A DNA stretch of 64,000 nucleotides from positions 1 through 64,000 of the forward strand of contig NZ_JOFH01000023.1 in NCBI RefSeq assembly GCF_000721235.1. Direction: 5' to 3'. Of this stretch, positions 16,031-23,405 are shown piece after piece (the first letter of the stretch is position 1; each line of letters opens with the position of its first letter). The stretch comes from Streptomyces olivaceus (GTDB lineage: Bacteria; Actinomycetota; Actinomycetes; Streptomycetales; Streptomycetaceae). Both the position numbers and the translations under genes were made by a program. The notes below the pieces were generated by a model, which was given only the letters and a program-made list of their open reading frames with translations, ran no database searches and had not been told where the DNA came from.

Positions 16031-16665
16031 GTGACCGCGAGGCCCTCGATCACCAGGGCCAGCGACTCCTCGAAGTGCTTCTCGTAGTCCGTGAAGATCT
16101 CCGCGCCCGCCGCGGCCGTCAGAGGGTAGTCGGCCAGCAGGCGGGCGCGTTCGTCCACGTCGAAGCCCTCCCGGCGCTCGCCGGGCAGGGGCTCGACGCC
16201 CTGTTCCTCGGTGACGAAGCCGAGCGTGAACAGGTTCGTCGTCGTGGCCGCCCGCACCGCCTGGGCGAGGGTGAGCCCGCTGGCGATGAGCAGCCGCAGC
16301 GTCTCCTCCATCTGCTGGGCGTGCACCGCGCCGGTGAAGCGTGAGCCGCTGAAGACCTTGGCGCCGTCCCGGTAGCCGAGCAGCGACGCCCGCAGGCCGC
16401 GGTTGGCCTTGAGCAGCCGCTCCCGCCAGGTGTCGGCCGGGTCGAGCGGGGTCGCGGCGACCATCCGCCGGTACATCTCGGTGGCCATCTCGTCGAGCAG
16501 GGCCTGCTTGTCCTTGAAGTGCCAGTAGAGGGCGGGCGCCTTGACGTCCAGTTCCCTGGCGATGGCGCGCAGGGTCAGGCCGTCCAGACCGACCTCGTTC
16601 AGCAGCTTCAGCGCCGTGTCCGCGACCCGTCGGCGGTCGAGGGGGGCGCGTCGTTCCGTACTCAC
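16015..16665 (-). CDS. TetR-family transcriptional repressor
   Basis: 216 residues. The N-terminal helix-turn-helix is clear: LKLLNEVGLDGLTLRAIARELDVKAPALYWHFKDK. The remainder fits the TetR_C ligand domain of the Tn10-TetR type, including a histidine-containing stretch SRFTGAVHAQQME. I choose GTG 16665 rather than the upstream frame, because two perfect operators lie beyond it and a minus-strand TAAGCT box sits seven bases before it, suggesting a leaderless start. It is divergent from the flavin monooxygenase at 16737 and almost certainly represses both genes through CTTAACNNNGTTAAG sites. The ligand is probably an aromatic substrate of the monooxygenase (inference). Confidence 0.92.
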   Translation of the reverse strand: MSTERRAPLDRRRVADTALKLLNEVGLDGLTLRAIARELDVKAPALYWHFKDKQALLDEMATEMYRRMVAATPLDPADTWRERLLKANRGLRASLLGYRDGAKVFSGSRFTGAVHAQQMEETLRLLIASGLTLAQAVRAATTTNLFTLGFVTEEQGVEPLPGERREGFDVDERARLLADYPLTAAAGAEIFTDYEKHFEESLALVIEGLAVTYGLD

Positions 16666-16674
16666 GCTTGACAG

Positions 16675-16689
16675 CTTAACGCCGTTAAG
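16675..16689. promoter_or_regulatory. TetR operator O1 (CTTAAC-GCC-GTTAAG)
   Basis: A perfect 6+6 dyad with a 3-base centre, ten bases upstream of the TetR GTG and directly after a plus-strand TTGACA at 16668-16673. Repressor bound here would cover the -35/-10 spacer of the rightward promoter and the -10 of the leftward one. Confidence 0.85.
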
Positions 16690-16712
16690 GCCATCCTCGG
16701 ACCCAAGCGGCA

Positions 16713-16727
16713 CTTAACGAAGTTAAG
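16713..16727. promoter_or_regulatory. TetR operator O2 (CTTAAC-GAA-GTTAAG)
   Basis: The second perfect copy, 38 bases centre to centre from O1. Its right arm runs into the ribosome site AAGGAG (16725-16730) of the monooxygenase, so binding would block the early transcribed region. Confidence 0.85.
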
Positions 16728-16736
16728 GAGATGCGC

Positions 16737-18152
16737 ATGAACACGGACGTACTGGTCGTCGGCGCGGGCCCCACCGGTCTCGCCCTCGGGGTCGACCTGG
16801 CCCGGCGCGGAGTGGACGCGCTGGTCCTGGAGCGCGCGGACGCGCTGTTCCCCGGCTCGCGGGGCAAGGGCTTCCAGCCCCGCACGATGGAGGTCTTCGA
16901 CGACCTCGGGGTCCTCGACGCCCTCCACGCGGTGGGCGGCACCTACCCGGTCGGCATGGTCTGGCGCGACGGCGAGCGGGTCGGCGAGCAGCAGATGTTC
17001 GACCCGACGGTGCGGCCCAGCGCGGACTCGCCGTACAACAGGACGTGGATGGTGCCGCAGTGGCGGACGCAGGAGATCCTGGCGGCGCGGCTGGCCGAAC
17101 TGGGCGGCGAGGTCGCCTTCGGCCAGGAGGTCGCCGGCCTCGACCAGGACGCGGACGGCGTCACGGCGCACCTCTCCTCGGGCGGCACGGTACACGCCCG
17201 CTACCTGGTCGCCGCCGACGGCGGCCGGTCGGCGGTGCGCCGCGCGCTGGGCGTCGGCATGACCGGCGAGACCGTCGACCCGAAGCCGACGCTGGTCGCG
17301 GACGTCCGGATCACCGGCCTCGACCGCGACAACTGGCACATCTTCCCGCCCACCGACGACGTCGGCATCCTCACCCTCTGCCCGCTGGCCGGCACCGAGG
17401 ACTTCCAGCTGATCGCGCAGTTCCTGGACGAGGGCGCGGTCGTCGACCTCGGTCCGGACGCCATCCGCAAGGTCGTCGCGGACCGCACGCACCTCGCCCC
17501 CGAGGACGTGACCGAGGTGCGCTGGGCCACGGACTTCCGGCCGCGCGCCGCCCTGGCCGACCGCTTCCGGGCGGGCCGGGTCTTCATCGCGGGAGACGCG
17601 GCCCACGTGCACTCGCCGGCGGGCGGCCAGGGCCTGAACACCAGCGTCCAGGACGCCTACAACCTGGGCTGGAAGCTGGGCACGGTCCTGGCGGGCCACG
17701 CCCCGGCCGCCCTCCTGGACAGCTACGAGGAGGAACGGCGCCCGATCGCCGAGCAGATGATCGAACTGTCGACCGACGTCCACCACGGCAAGGTGCAGCG
17801 CGGCGGGGCGACGCGGCAGATGGGGCTGGGCTACCGGGAGTCGTCCCTGACGGTGGAGGCACGGGCGGCGGTCGCGGAGGGCGCGGTGCGGGCCGGGGAC
17901 CGGGCCCCCGACGGCCGGGTGGGCGGCGTACGGCTCTTCGACGCCTTCCGCGGGCCGCACTGGACCCTGCTGGCCCTGGGCGCCGACGCGCCCGGCAACG
18001 TGGGCGCGGCGGTGCGGGTGGTGCGCGGGGACGCGCACGGAGCGTACGGCGCGGGGCTGTTCGTCGTACGGCCGGACGGGTACGTCGGGTGGGCCGGGGA
18101 CACGCCGGAGGGGCTGGACGGCTACCTGGGCCGGTTCGGGCTGGCCGGCTGA
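16737..18152 (+). CDS. FAD-dependent aromatic monooxygenase (PheA/TfdB type)
   Basis: 471 residues. An N-terminal FAD site VLVVGAGPTGLALGVDLARR, the LxxRGKGFQPRTMEVF segment, the middle YLVAADGGRSAVRR (DG motif) and the second FAD motif FIAGDAAHVHSPAGGQGLN near residue 285 define a group A flavoprotein hydroxylase. The last 80 residues are a shortened thioredoxin-like domain. These enzymes use NAD(P)H and oxygen to hydroxylate aromatic rings, including some antibiotics. AAGGAG is six bases before ATG 16737, so I reject the in-frame ATG at 16731. Divergent TetR and two operators imply substrate-induced expression. The substrate is unknown; detoxification or aromatic catabolism are both possible. 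Confidence 0.88.
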   Translation: MNTDVLVVGAGPTGLALGVDLARRGVDALVLERADALFPGSRGKGFQPRTMEVFDDLGVLDALHAVGGTYPVGMVWRDGERVGEQQMFDPTVRPSADSPYNRTWMVPQWRTQEILAARLAELGGEVAFGQEVAGLDQDADGVTAHLSSGGTVHARYLVAADGGRSAVRRALGVGMTGETVDPKPTLVADVRITGLDRDNWHIFPPTDDVGILTLCPLAGTEDFQLIAQFLDEGAVVDLGPDAIRKVVADRTHLAPEDVTEVRWATDFRPRAALADRFRAGRVFIAGDAAHVHSPAGGQGLNTSVQDAYNLGWKLGTVLAGHAPAALLDSYEEERRPIAEQMIELSTDVHHGKVQRGGATRQMGLGYRESSLTVEARAAVAEGAVRAGDRAPDGRVGGVRLFDAFRGPHWTLLALGADAPGNVGAAVRVVRGDAHGAYGAGLFVVRPDGYVGWAGDTPEGLDGYLGRFGLAG

Positions 18153-18212
18153 CGGGCCGTACGCTCCTCGGTCACCTTCTCGGGGCAGCGGCCCGGCCCG
18201 GGGGCCCGAGCC

Positions 18213-19793
18213 TCAGAAGACGTCCGAGGGCACATAGGTCCCCCAGACCTCGCGGAGCGCGTTGCACACCTCGCCGACGGTCGCGCGGGCGCGCAGCGCG
18301 TCCTTCATCGGGTACAGGACGTTGTCCTCGCCCTCGGCGGCCTTCTTCAGGGCCGCCAGTGCGGCGTCCACCGCGCCCTGGTCGCGCTCCGCGCGGAGCC
18401 TGGCCAGGCGCTCGGCCTGCTGGGCCTCGATGGCCGGGTCGACACGGAGGGGCTCGTACGGCTCCTCCGCGTCGAGCTGGAAGCGGTTGACGCCGACCAC
18501 GACCCGCTCGCCGGAGTCGGTCTCCTGGGCGATGCGGTAGGCGGAGCGCTCGATCTCGTTCTTCTGGAAGCCGTGCTCGATGGCGTCGACCGCGCCGCCG
18601 AGGTCCTCGACCTTGCCCATCAGCTCCAGCGCCGCCGCCTCGACGTCGTCGGTCATCTTCTCCACGACGTAGGAACCGGCGAAGGGGTCGACGGTCGCCG
18701 TCACGTCCGTCTCGTACGCCAGCACCTGCTGCGTGCGCAGCGCGAGGCGCGCGCTCTTGTCGGTCGGCAGGGCGATGGCCTCGTCGAAGGAGTTGGTGTG
18801 CAGGGACTGCGTGCCGCCCAGGACCGCGCCCAGGCCCTGCACGGCCACCCGGACCAGGTTCACCTCGGGCTGCTGGGCCGTCAGCTGCACCCCCGCCGTC
18901 TGCGTGTGGAAGCGCAGCATCAGCGACTTGGGGTTCTGGGCGCCGAACTCGTCCCTCATCACCCGCGCCCAGATCCGGCGGGCCGCGCGGAACTTGGCGA
19001 CCTCCTCCAGGATCGTCGTACGCGCCACGAAGAAGAAGGAGAGGCGCGGCGCGAAGTCGTCGACGTCCATGCCGGCGGCGACCGCCGTGCGCACGTACTC
19101 GATGCCGTCCGCGAGCGTGAAGGCGATCTCCTGCGCGGGAGAGGCGCCCGCCTCGGCCATGTGGTAGCCGGAGATGGAGATGGTGTTCCACTTCGGGATC
19201 TCGGCCCGGCAGTACTTGAAAATGTCCGCGATCAGCCGGAGCGAGGGCTTCGGCGGGAAGATGTACGTCCCGCGCGCGATGTACTCCTTCAGCACGTCGT
19301 TCTGGATCGTGCCGGTGAGCCGGTCGGCGCTCACCCCCTGCTCCTCGGCGACCAACTGGTAGAGCAGGAGCAGCAGGGAGGCGGGCGCGTTGATCGTCAT
19401 CGACGTCGAGACCTTGTCCAGCGGGATGCCGCCGAACAGCACCCGCATGTCGTCGATGGAGTCGATGGCCACGCCGACCTTGCCGACCTCGCCGCCGGCG
19501 ATCGGCGCGTCGGAGTCGTGGCCCATCTGGGTGGGCAGGTCGAAGGCGACCGACAGGCCCATCGTGCCGTTCGCGATCAGCTGCTTGTACCGGGCGTTGG
19601 ACTCGGTAGCCGTACCGAAGCCGGCGTACTGGCGCATCGTCCACGGCCGGCCCGTGTACATCGACGGATACACACCGCGCGTGTACGGAAACGCCCCCGG
19701 CTCGCCCAGCTGCCGCGCAGGGTCCCAGTCCGCCAGGACGTCGGGACCGTAGACCGGTTCGATGGGCAGCCCGGACTCGGACTCACGCGTCAT
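18213..19793 (-). CDS. Methylmalonyl-CoA mutase-type large subunit, stand-alone
   Basis: 526 residues covering only the acyl-CoA-binding barrel; the adenosylcobalamin-binding domain (DxHxxG) is absent, so a separate small subunit is required, as in isobutyryl-CoA mutases and the two-part actinobacterial mutases. [18 protein letters not shown] carries the Tyr that methylmalonyl-CoA mutase has where isobutyryl-CoA mutase has Phe. [14 protein letters not shown] keeps the Arg (ten residues after the Gln) that binds the substrate carboxylate, which is Gln in isobutyryl-CoA mutase. [12 protein letters not shown] holds the catalytic His. These predict succinyl/methylmalonyl-CoA specificity. GGGAGG precedes ATG 19793. 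No chaperone or small subunit is adjacent. Confidence 0.88.
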   Translation of the reverse strand: MTRESESGLPIEPVYGPDVLADWDPARQLGEPGAFPYTRGVYPSMYTGRPWTMRQYAGFGTATESNARYKQLIANGTMGLSVAFDLPTQMGHDSDAPIAGGEVGKVGVAIDSIDDMRVLFGGIPLDKVSTSMTINAPASLLLLLYQLVAEEQGVSADRLTGTIQNDVLKEYIARGTYIFPPKPSLRLIADIFKYCRAEIPKWNTISISGYHMAEAGASPAQEIAFTLADGIEYVRTAVAAGMDVDDFAPRLSFFFVARTTILEEVAKFRAARRIWARVMRDEFGAQNPKSLMLRFHTQTAGVQLTAQQPEVNLVRVAVQGLGAVLGGTQSLHTNSFDEAIALPTDKSARLALRTQQVLAYETDVTATVDPFAGSYVVEKMTDDVEAAALELMGKVEDLGGAVDAIEHGFQKNEIERSAYRIAQETDSGERVVVGVNRFQLDAEEPYEPLRVDPAIEAQQAERLARLRAERDQGAVDAALAALKKAAEGEDNVLYPMKDALRARATVGEVCNALREVWGTYVPSDVF

Positions 19794-20056
19794 GGTTGGT
19801 GCCTCCCGCTGAGTACATGCTCGAACTACCCGTCTGCTTACCCGCAGTGCAGGCCGAATTCCCCGACGGACTGTATCCGCGCGCCTGCACCCGGTGGAGT
19901 GACCCACGCTGGGACCTTGCTCACAAGCTCCGTGCGGTCCCGGTCACAACCATGCCGTGCCGTTCACGGGGCGTCTTCCGGGGGGAACATCTCAGGGACG
20001 TTCGTGCAGGAGTCAGGGAACATCCGTGCGGGACCGTGAGACGGCGGGGAGCCGTG

Positions 20057-20971
20057 ATGCGTATGAGGGGCATGGGGAACACGGGACGGGCGGTCGTCCT
20101 CGCCCTGGGGGCCGCCCTGGTGGCGGGCGGCTGCACCGTGCAGGGCACCGGCCCGGACGGGAAGGGGCGGGCGCCGGTGCACATCGACGTCTCCAGGGCG
20201 GCCACGCCCGGGCACAGCTCTCCCGAGCACAGCCCGGGCGGACACAGCCCGGAAGAGCACAGCCCAGAAGAGCACAGCCCGGAAGGACGCAGCCCGGCCG
20301 AACGCCGGCCGTCGAGCGCCCCGCCGGCCCGCCCGCCGGCCCGGGTGCTCTGGAAGAGCGGCGACACCGGCCGGGACGTACGCGAACTCCAGGCGCGGCT
20401 GCGCCAGGTCGAATGGCTCGACGACGGGCCCACCGGGACGTACGACGAGCCGACCGGGCAGGCGGTGAGCGGCTTCCAGGGCAAGCGCGGGCTGCCGAGG
20501 ACCGGCACCACGGACACGGCCACCTGGCAGCGGCTGCTGGACATGACGCACGAGCCGGGCCAGTGGGACCTGTACCTGATGGGCGGGCAGCCGGCCGCCG
20601 CGCCCGACCCGCGCTGCCTGACCGGCCGGGTGCTGTGCATCAGCAAGTCGAGCCGGACCCTGCGCTGGATGATCGACGGCCGGACCGTGTCGACGACGGC
20701 GGTGCGCTTCGGCTCGCAGCGCACGCCCACCCGCGAGGGCGTCTTCGAGGTCTACTGGAAGTCCCGCGAGCACTGGTCGACGCTGTACGACTCGGCCATG
20801 CCCTACGCCATGTTCTTCAGCGGCGGCCAGGCCGTGCACTACTCGTACGACTTCGCGGCCCACGGCTACGCGGGCGCCTCCCACGGCTGCGTCAACGTAC
20901 GGGACGAGGGGACGATCGCGGACCTGTACGCGCAGGTGCGGAACGGCGACAAGGTCGTCGTGTACCAGTGA
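20057..20971 (+). CDS. L,D-transpeptidase lipoprotein with peptidoglycan-binding domain
   Basis: 304 residues. A basic N-terminus, a hydrophobic stretch and a lipobox-like VAGGC (Cys near residue 26) predict a secreted lipoprotein. Residues about 45-80 are five-residue repeats (HSPEE, HSPEG, RSPAE). Residues about 95-160 are a PG_binding_1 domain (GDTGRDVRELQARLR ... GTTDTATWQRLL). Residues about 185-304 are a YkuD domain with HYSYDFAAHG and the nucleophile motif SHGCVNV. Such enzymes make 3-3 crosslinks or anchor proteins in peptidoglycan. ATG 20057 is chosen with GGGGA six bases upstream and because the signal follows at once. It is divergent from the mutase gene. Confidence 0.88.
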   Translation: MRMRGMGNTGRAVVLALGAALVAGGCTVQGTGPDGKGRAPVHIDVSRAATPGHSSPEHSPGGHSPEEHSPEEHSPEGRSPAERRPSSAPPARPPARVLWKSGDTGRDVRELQARLRQVEWLDDGPTGTYDEPTGQAVSGFQGKRGLPRTGTTDTATWQRLLDMTHEPGQWDLYLMGGQPAAAPDPRCLTGRVLCISKSSRTLRWMIDGRTVSTTAVRFGSQRTPTREGVFEVYWKSREHWSTLYDSAMPYAMFFSGGQAVHYSYDFAAHGYAGASHGCVNVRDEGTIADLYAQVRNGDKVVVYQ

Positions 20972-20991
20972 GGCGAAGTACGGCGCTCGGG

Positions 20992-21030
20992 GGCGCGGGC
21001 GGGACCGGGGGAACGTGTCCCGCCCGCGCC
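20992..21030. terminator. Strong bidirectional hairpin
   Basis: A perfect 14-bp stem (GGCGCGGGCGGGAC and complement) with an 11-base loop, 20 bases after the L,D-transpeptidase stop and in the gap before the convergent gene ending at 21175. Confidence 0.8.
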
Positions 21031-21100
21031 GGGGTGCACGAGCCGTAGGTACGGGGGGAACCCCGGCTCGGTGCGGAAGCCGATGACCAGTCGGCTCATT

Positions 21101-21133
21101 CCTTACTGCGCTCGGACGGCCGAAAGTGTCACA
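21101..21133. repeat. Copy A of a 33-bp dispersed element
   Basis: CCTTACTGCG, 13 variable bases, then AGTGTCACA. The same layout and length recur at 25748-25780 with about 26 of 33 identities. It lies just past the 3' end of the ECF partner gene. Read leftward it has a promoter-like look (GTGACACT then AGTAAGG). Confidence 0.45.
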
Positions 21134-21174
21134 CCTCGCGGCGAAGACCTCGTCGCCGCGCGCGACGCCGCAGG

Positions 21175-22398
21175 TCAGGGAGTTGCGGTGGCGTGCGGAG
21201 TGACCGTCGTGTCCGTGGCACGCGAGTGGTTGGCGTGATGAGAACGGTGGGGCTGTCGGGGTTGGTGGGAGTGGCGGACGGGCGGGGACACGGGGGATGT
21301 GCGGGAGTCGTCGCCGTCCGGACCGTCGTCTTCGCCTCCGTCGCCGTCGTCACCCCGGCCGCCCTCACCGTCGCCGTTCTTCCCTCCCTTGCCCTGGTCG
21401 CCCTCGCCGTTCCCGCCACCGTTGCCGTTCTTGCCGTTCTCGCCGCCCTTGCCGTTCTCGCCGCCCCGGTCGCTCCTGTCGCCGTGGCCCCGGCCGTCGC
21501 CGGTGTCCCACCGCAGTTCGCCCTCCCGGACCGCCGGGCCGGAGCCGCCGCCGGCCTTCTCGCCGCCCCCGCCTGCGGAGTCGCCGGCGGCGAGGAGGGC
21601 GCCGCAGTACTTCCCGACCCGCCACGCGCCGCCGGCCGCCTGCCTCAGGGCACGCGCCCGGGCGTCGTCGAGTTCCTTGCCGGCGCCCACCCTGCGGCAG
21701 GACTCGACGAGGTCCGGGCGGTGGCCGCCGGTGCCGCCCTCCGCCCGGCCCCCGGCGTCGGGATCCCCGGCCGCGCCGCTGTCCCGCCCGGTGTCCTCGT
21801 CGGGCACGCCAGGTGCCGTGCCGACGGGCGACGACGGCCCGCCCTGCGTACCCTCCTGGGCCCCGTCTCCGGGAGAGGGCGACATGAGCGGGCGTTCGGG
21901 GGAGGCCGCGGCCGACACGGTGGCGACGGGTTCCGGTTCGGTGCCGCCGAACGGCGCGGGCAGCACTCCCGTCCCGGCCGCGACGGCCACCGAGCCGACC
22001 ATGCCGACGGTCAGCGCGGCGGCCAGCCCGAGGCGCAGGGGACGGTGCCGGCGGGGTCGCCGGGTGCCGTCGCCGCGCCGGCCGAGGCGGACCGGTCCGG
22101 CGTCGCGGGTCCGCCCGGGGGTGCCGCGACCGAGGGCGGCGGGCATCCTCGCCGAGGCGTCCGACCGTTCCGCGTTCACCTTGCGGAAAGCGGCCAACGC
22201 GGCTTCCTCGCCCGGGAGTTCGGCGTCGGCCGACACGGACGACGCCTGCGGCCCGGGCGGGCCGGAGAGTGCGTCCAGGGCCGCCGCGAGTCGTTCGGCC
22301 CGTTTCCGGGACCCGGGATGGACAGCCTCCGGAGACTCTCCGCACAGCAGGAGTTCCGCCGTTTCGCGGTCCAGCCACTCGTTCTGCTCGTCGGCCAT
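21175..22398 (-). CDS. Single-pass membrane protein, probable anti-sigma factor of the adjacent ECF sigma
   Basis: 407 residues. Residues 1-110 are cytoplasmic and charged, with a helical start (NEWLDRETAELLL), no zinc HxxxCxxC motif. A single membrane segment (LGLAAALTVGMVGSVAVAAG) lies near residue 125-145. The outside part has a small conserved-looking block with two cysteines (VESCRRVG ... VGKYCGALL) near residues 245-280, then a Gly/Asn/Lys-rich repeat (GGENGKGG, GGGNGEG) and a His/Thr-rich tail. The start overlaps the sigma gene stop (GTGATG), typical of sigma/anti-sigma pairs. Function is inferred from that layout; a periplasmic effector protein is the alternative. Confidence 0.6.
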   Translation of the reverse strand: MADEQNEWLDRETAELLLCGESPEAVHPGSRKRAERLAAALDALSGPPGPQASSVSADAELPGEEAALAAFRKVNAERSDASARMPAALGRGTPGRTRDAGPVRLGRRGDGTRRPRRHRPLRLGLAAALTVGMVGSVAVAAGTGVLPAPFGGTEPEPVATVSAAASPERPLMSPSPGDGAQEGTQGGPSSPVGTAPGVPDEDTGRDSGAAGDPDAGGRAEGGTGGHRPDLVESCRRVGAGKELDDARARALRQAAGGAWRVGKYCGALLAAGDSAGGGGEKAGGGSGPAVREGELRWDTGDGRGHGDRSDRGGENGKGGENGKNGNGGGNGEGDQGKGGKNGDGEGGRGDDGDGGEDDGPDGDDSRTSPVSPPVRHSHQPRQPHRSHHANHSRATDTTVTPHATATP

Positions 22399-23060
22399 CA
22401 CATGTCCTTCTGCGTCCGCGCACGCGTATCCGTCACACTCGCGGACGTCACCGCGCCGTCGCGCGGTTCTCGCTGCGGCGGCAGGCCGTCGAGCCCGCCG
22501 CCGGATTCCGGATCGGCGCCGAGCAGTTCGGCCAGCCGCTTCAGACCCCGGTGCGCCGCCGTACGGACGGCGCCGGGCCGCTTGCCCAGCGTCTCGGCGG
22601 CGCTCTTGGCGTCCAGGCCCACCACCACCCGCAGGACGACCGCCTCGGCCTGGTCCTGGGGCAGCCGGGCGATCAGGGCGAGGGCGCGGCCGGTGCCCAG
22701 GGCCTCCATGGCCTCGCCCGCGGTGTCGGACTCGGCCGGCCTGCCGGTCAGCTCCGTCTCGTCGCCGCCGATCGCGGGCCGGCGGCCGCGCATGCGGATG
22801 TGGTCCAGGGCGCGGTTGCGGGCGATGCGGGCGGCCCAGCCGCGGAACCGGTCGGCGTCGCCGTCGAAGCGTTCCAGGTCACGGGCGATCTGCAGCCAGG
22901 CCTCGGACGCCACGTCCTCGGCGTCGGGCTCGCCGACGAGCGTGCGCACGTAACCCAGCAGCCGTGGATGCACCGCGCGGTAGACGGTCCGGAAGGCGGC
23001 CTCGTCCCCGCCCTGTGCCGCACGCACCGCGGTCGTCAGCTCCGCGTCGTCCCCCAGCAC
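22398..23060 (-). CDS. ECF-family RNA polymerase sigma factor
   Basis: 220 residues. Region 2 is seen in VHPRLLGYVRTLVGEPDAEDVASEAWLQIARDLERF and RGWAARIARNRALDHIRM; region 4 in LIARLPQDQAEAVVLRVVVGLDAKSAAETLGKRPGAVRTAAHRGLKRL. A 25-residue linker joins them, and a 30-residue tail follows region 4, longer than usual. It starts at GTG 23060 with AAAGG about ten bases upstream. The downstream membrane protein overlaps it and is the likely anti-sigma. The target stress is unknown. The GADP-rich tail contains no obvious extra domain. Confidence 0.9.
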   Translation of the reverse strand: MLGDDAELTTAVRAAQGGDEAAFRTVYRAVHPRLLGYVRTLVGEPDAEDVASEAWLQIARDLERFDGDADRFRGWAARIARNRALDHIRMRGRRPAIGGDETELTGRPAESDTAGEAMEALGTGRALALIARLPQDQAEAVVLRVVVGLDAKSAAETLGKRPGAVRTAAHRGLKRLAELLGADPESGGGLDGLPPQREPRDGAVTSASVTDTRARTQKDM

Positions 23061-23314
23061 CGAGAAGCCTTTCTGCGCCTAAACCGGCGCCGCTCTCGCG
23101 GACGTGGTCCTCGCCGTCGTGGTTTCTCAATCGATGGTCGCGGTGGTCTCTGTCGGCCCCGCCGCAGGAACGAGCCCCCGCTGCATCGGCGCGAATGGCA
23201 CGTTACGTCTTGAAACCGCCGCTCGTCCATGTCCGGCTCCAATGCCGTACAAGATGCAACTAACCCGTGACGCACGGGGGTGTGACAGAAAACGCGGCCC
23301 CGACGCTGAAGTGA
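23061..23314. other. Gap upstream of the ECF sigma gene
   Basis: This stretch holds the leftward promoter region of the ECF operon and no convincing gene. A short minus-strand frame (from about 23232) has Arg-rich, shadow-like composition and no ribosome site. I could not place an ECF-type GGAAC/GTC promoter pair with confidence. Confidence 0.4.
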
Positions 23315-23339
23315 GTACGGGCCGCCGCGCGGCCCGTAC
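23315..23339. terminator. Hairpin 1 after the ATPase gene
   Basis: GTACGGGCCGC, loop CGC, GCGGCCCGTAC: a perfect 11-bp stem, second of two hairpins downstream of the leftward ATPase gene. Confidence 0.7.
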
Positions 23340-23344
23340 CGCGC

Positions 23345-23388
23345 GACGGCCGGGGCCTCTCCTGTGGGGGGTGGCGGCCCCGGCCGTC
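23345..23388 (-). terminator. Hairpin 2 after the ATPase gene
   Basis: GACGGCCGGGGCC and its complement form a 13-bp stem with an 18-base loop, 18 bases past the ATPase stop at 23406. With the neighbouring 11-bp hairpin it makes a tandem terminator. Confidence 0.75.
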
Positions 23389-23405
23389 CCCGCGGCGCCC
23401 TCGCG

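Noticed and set aside
20200..20300. 15-bp tandem repeats resembling a short repeat array
   Set aside because: They are in frame and encode HSPEE-type repeats of the transpeptidase linker; no spacers, not CRISPR. The same applies to repeats near 55690-55840.
23100..23240. Minus-strand small frame beginning MDERRFQDV
   Set aside because: Arg-rich shadow composition, no ribosome site, and it overlaps the likely promoter of the ECF gene.
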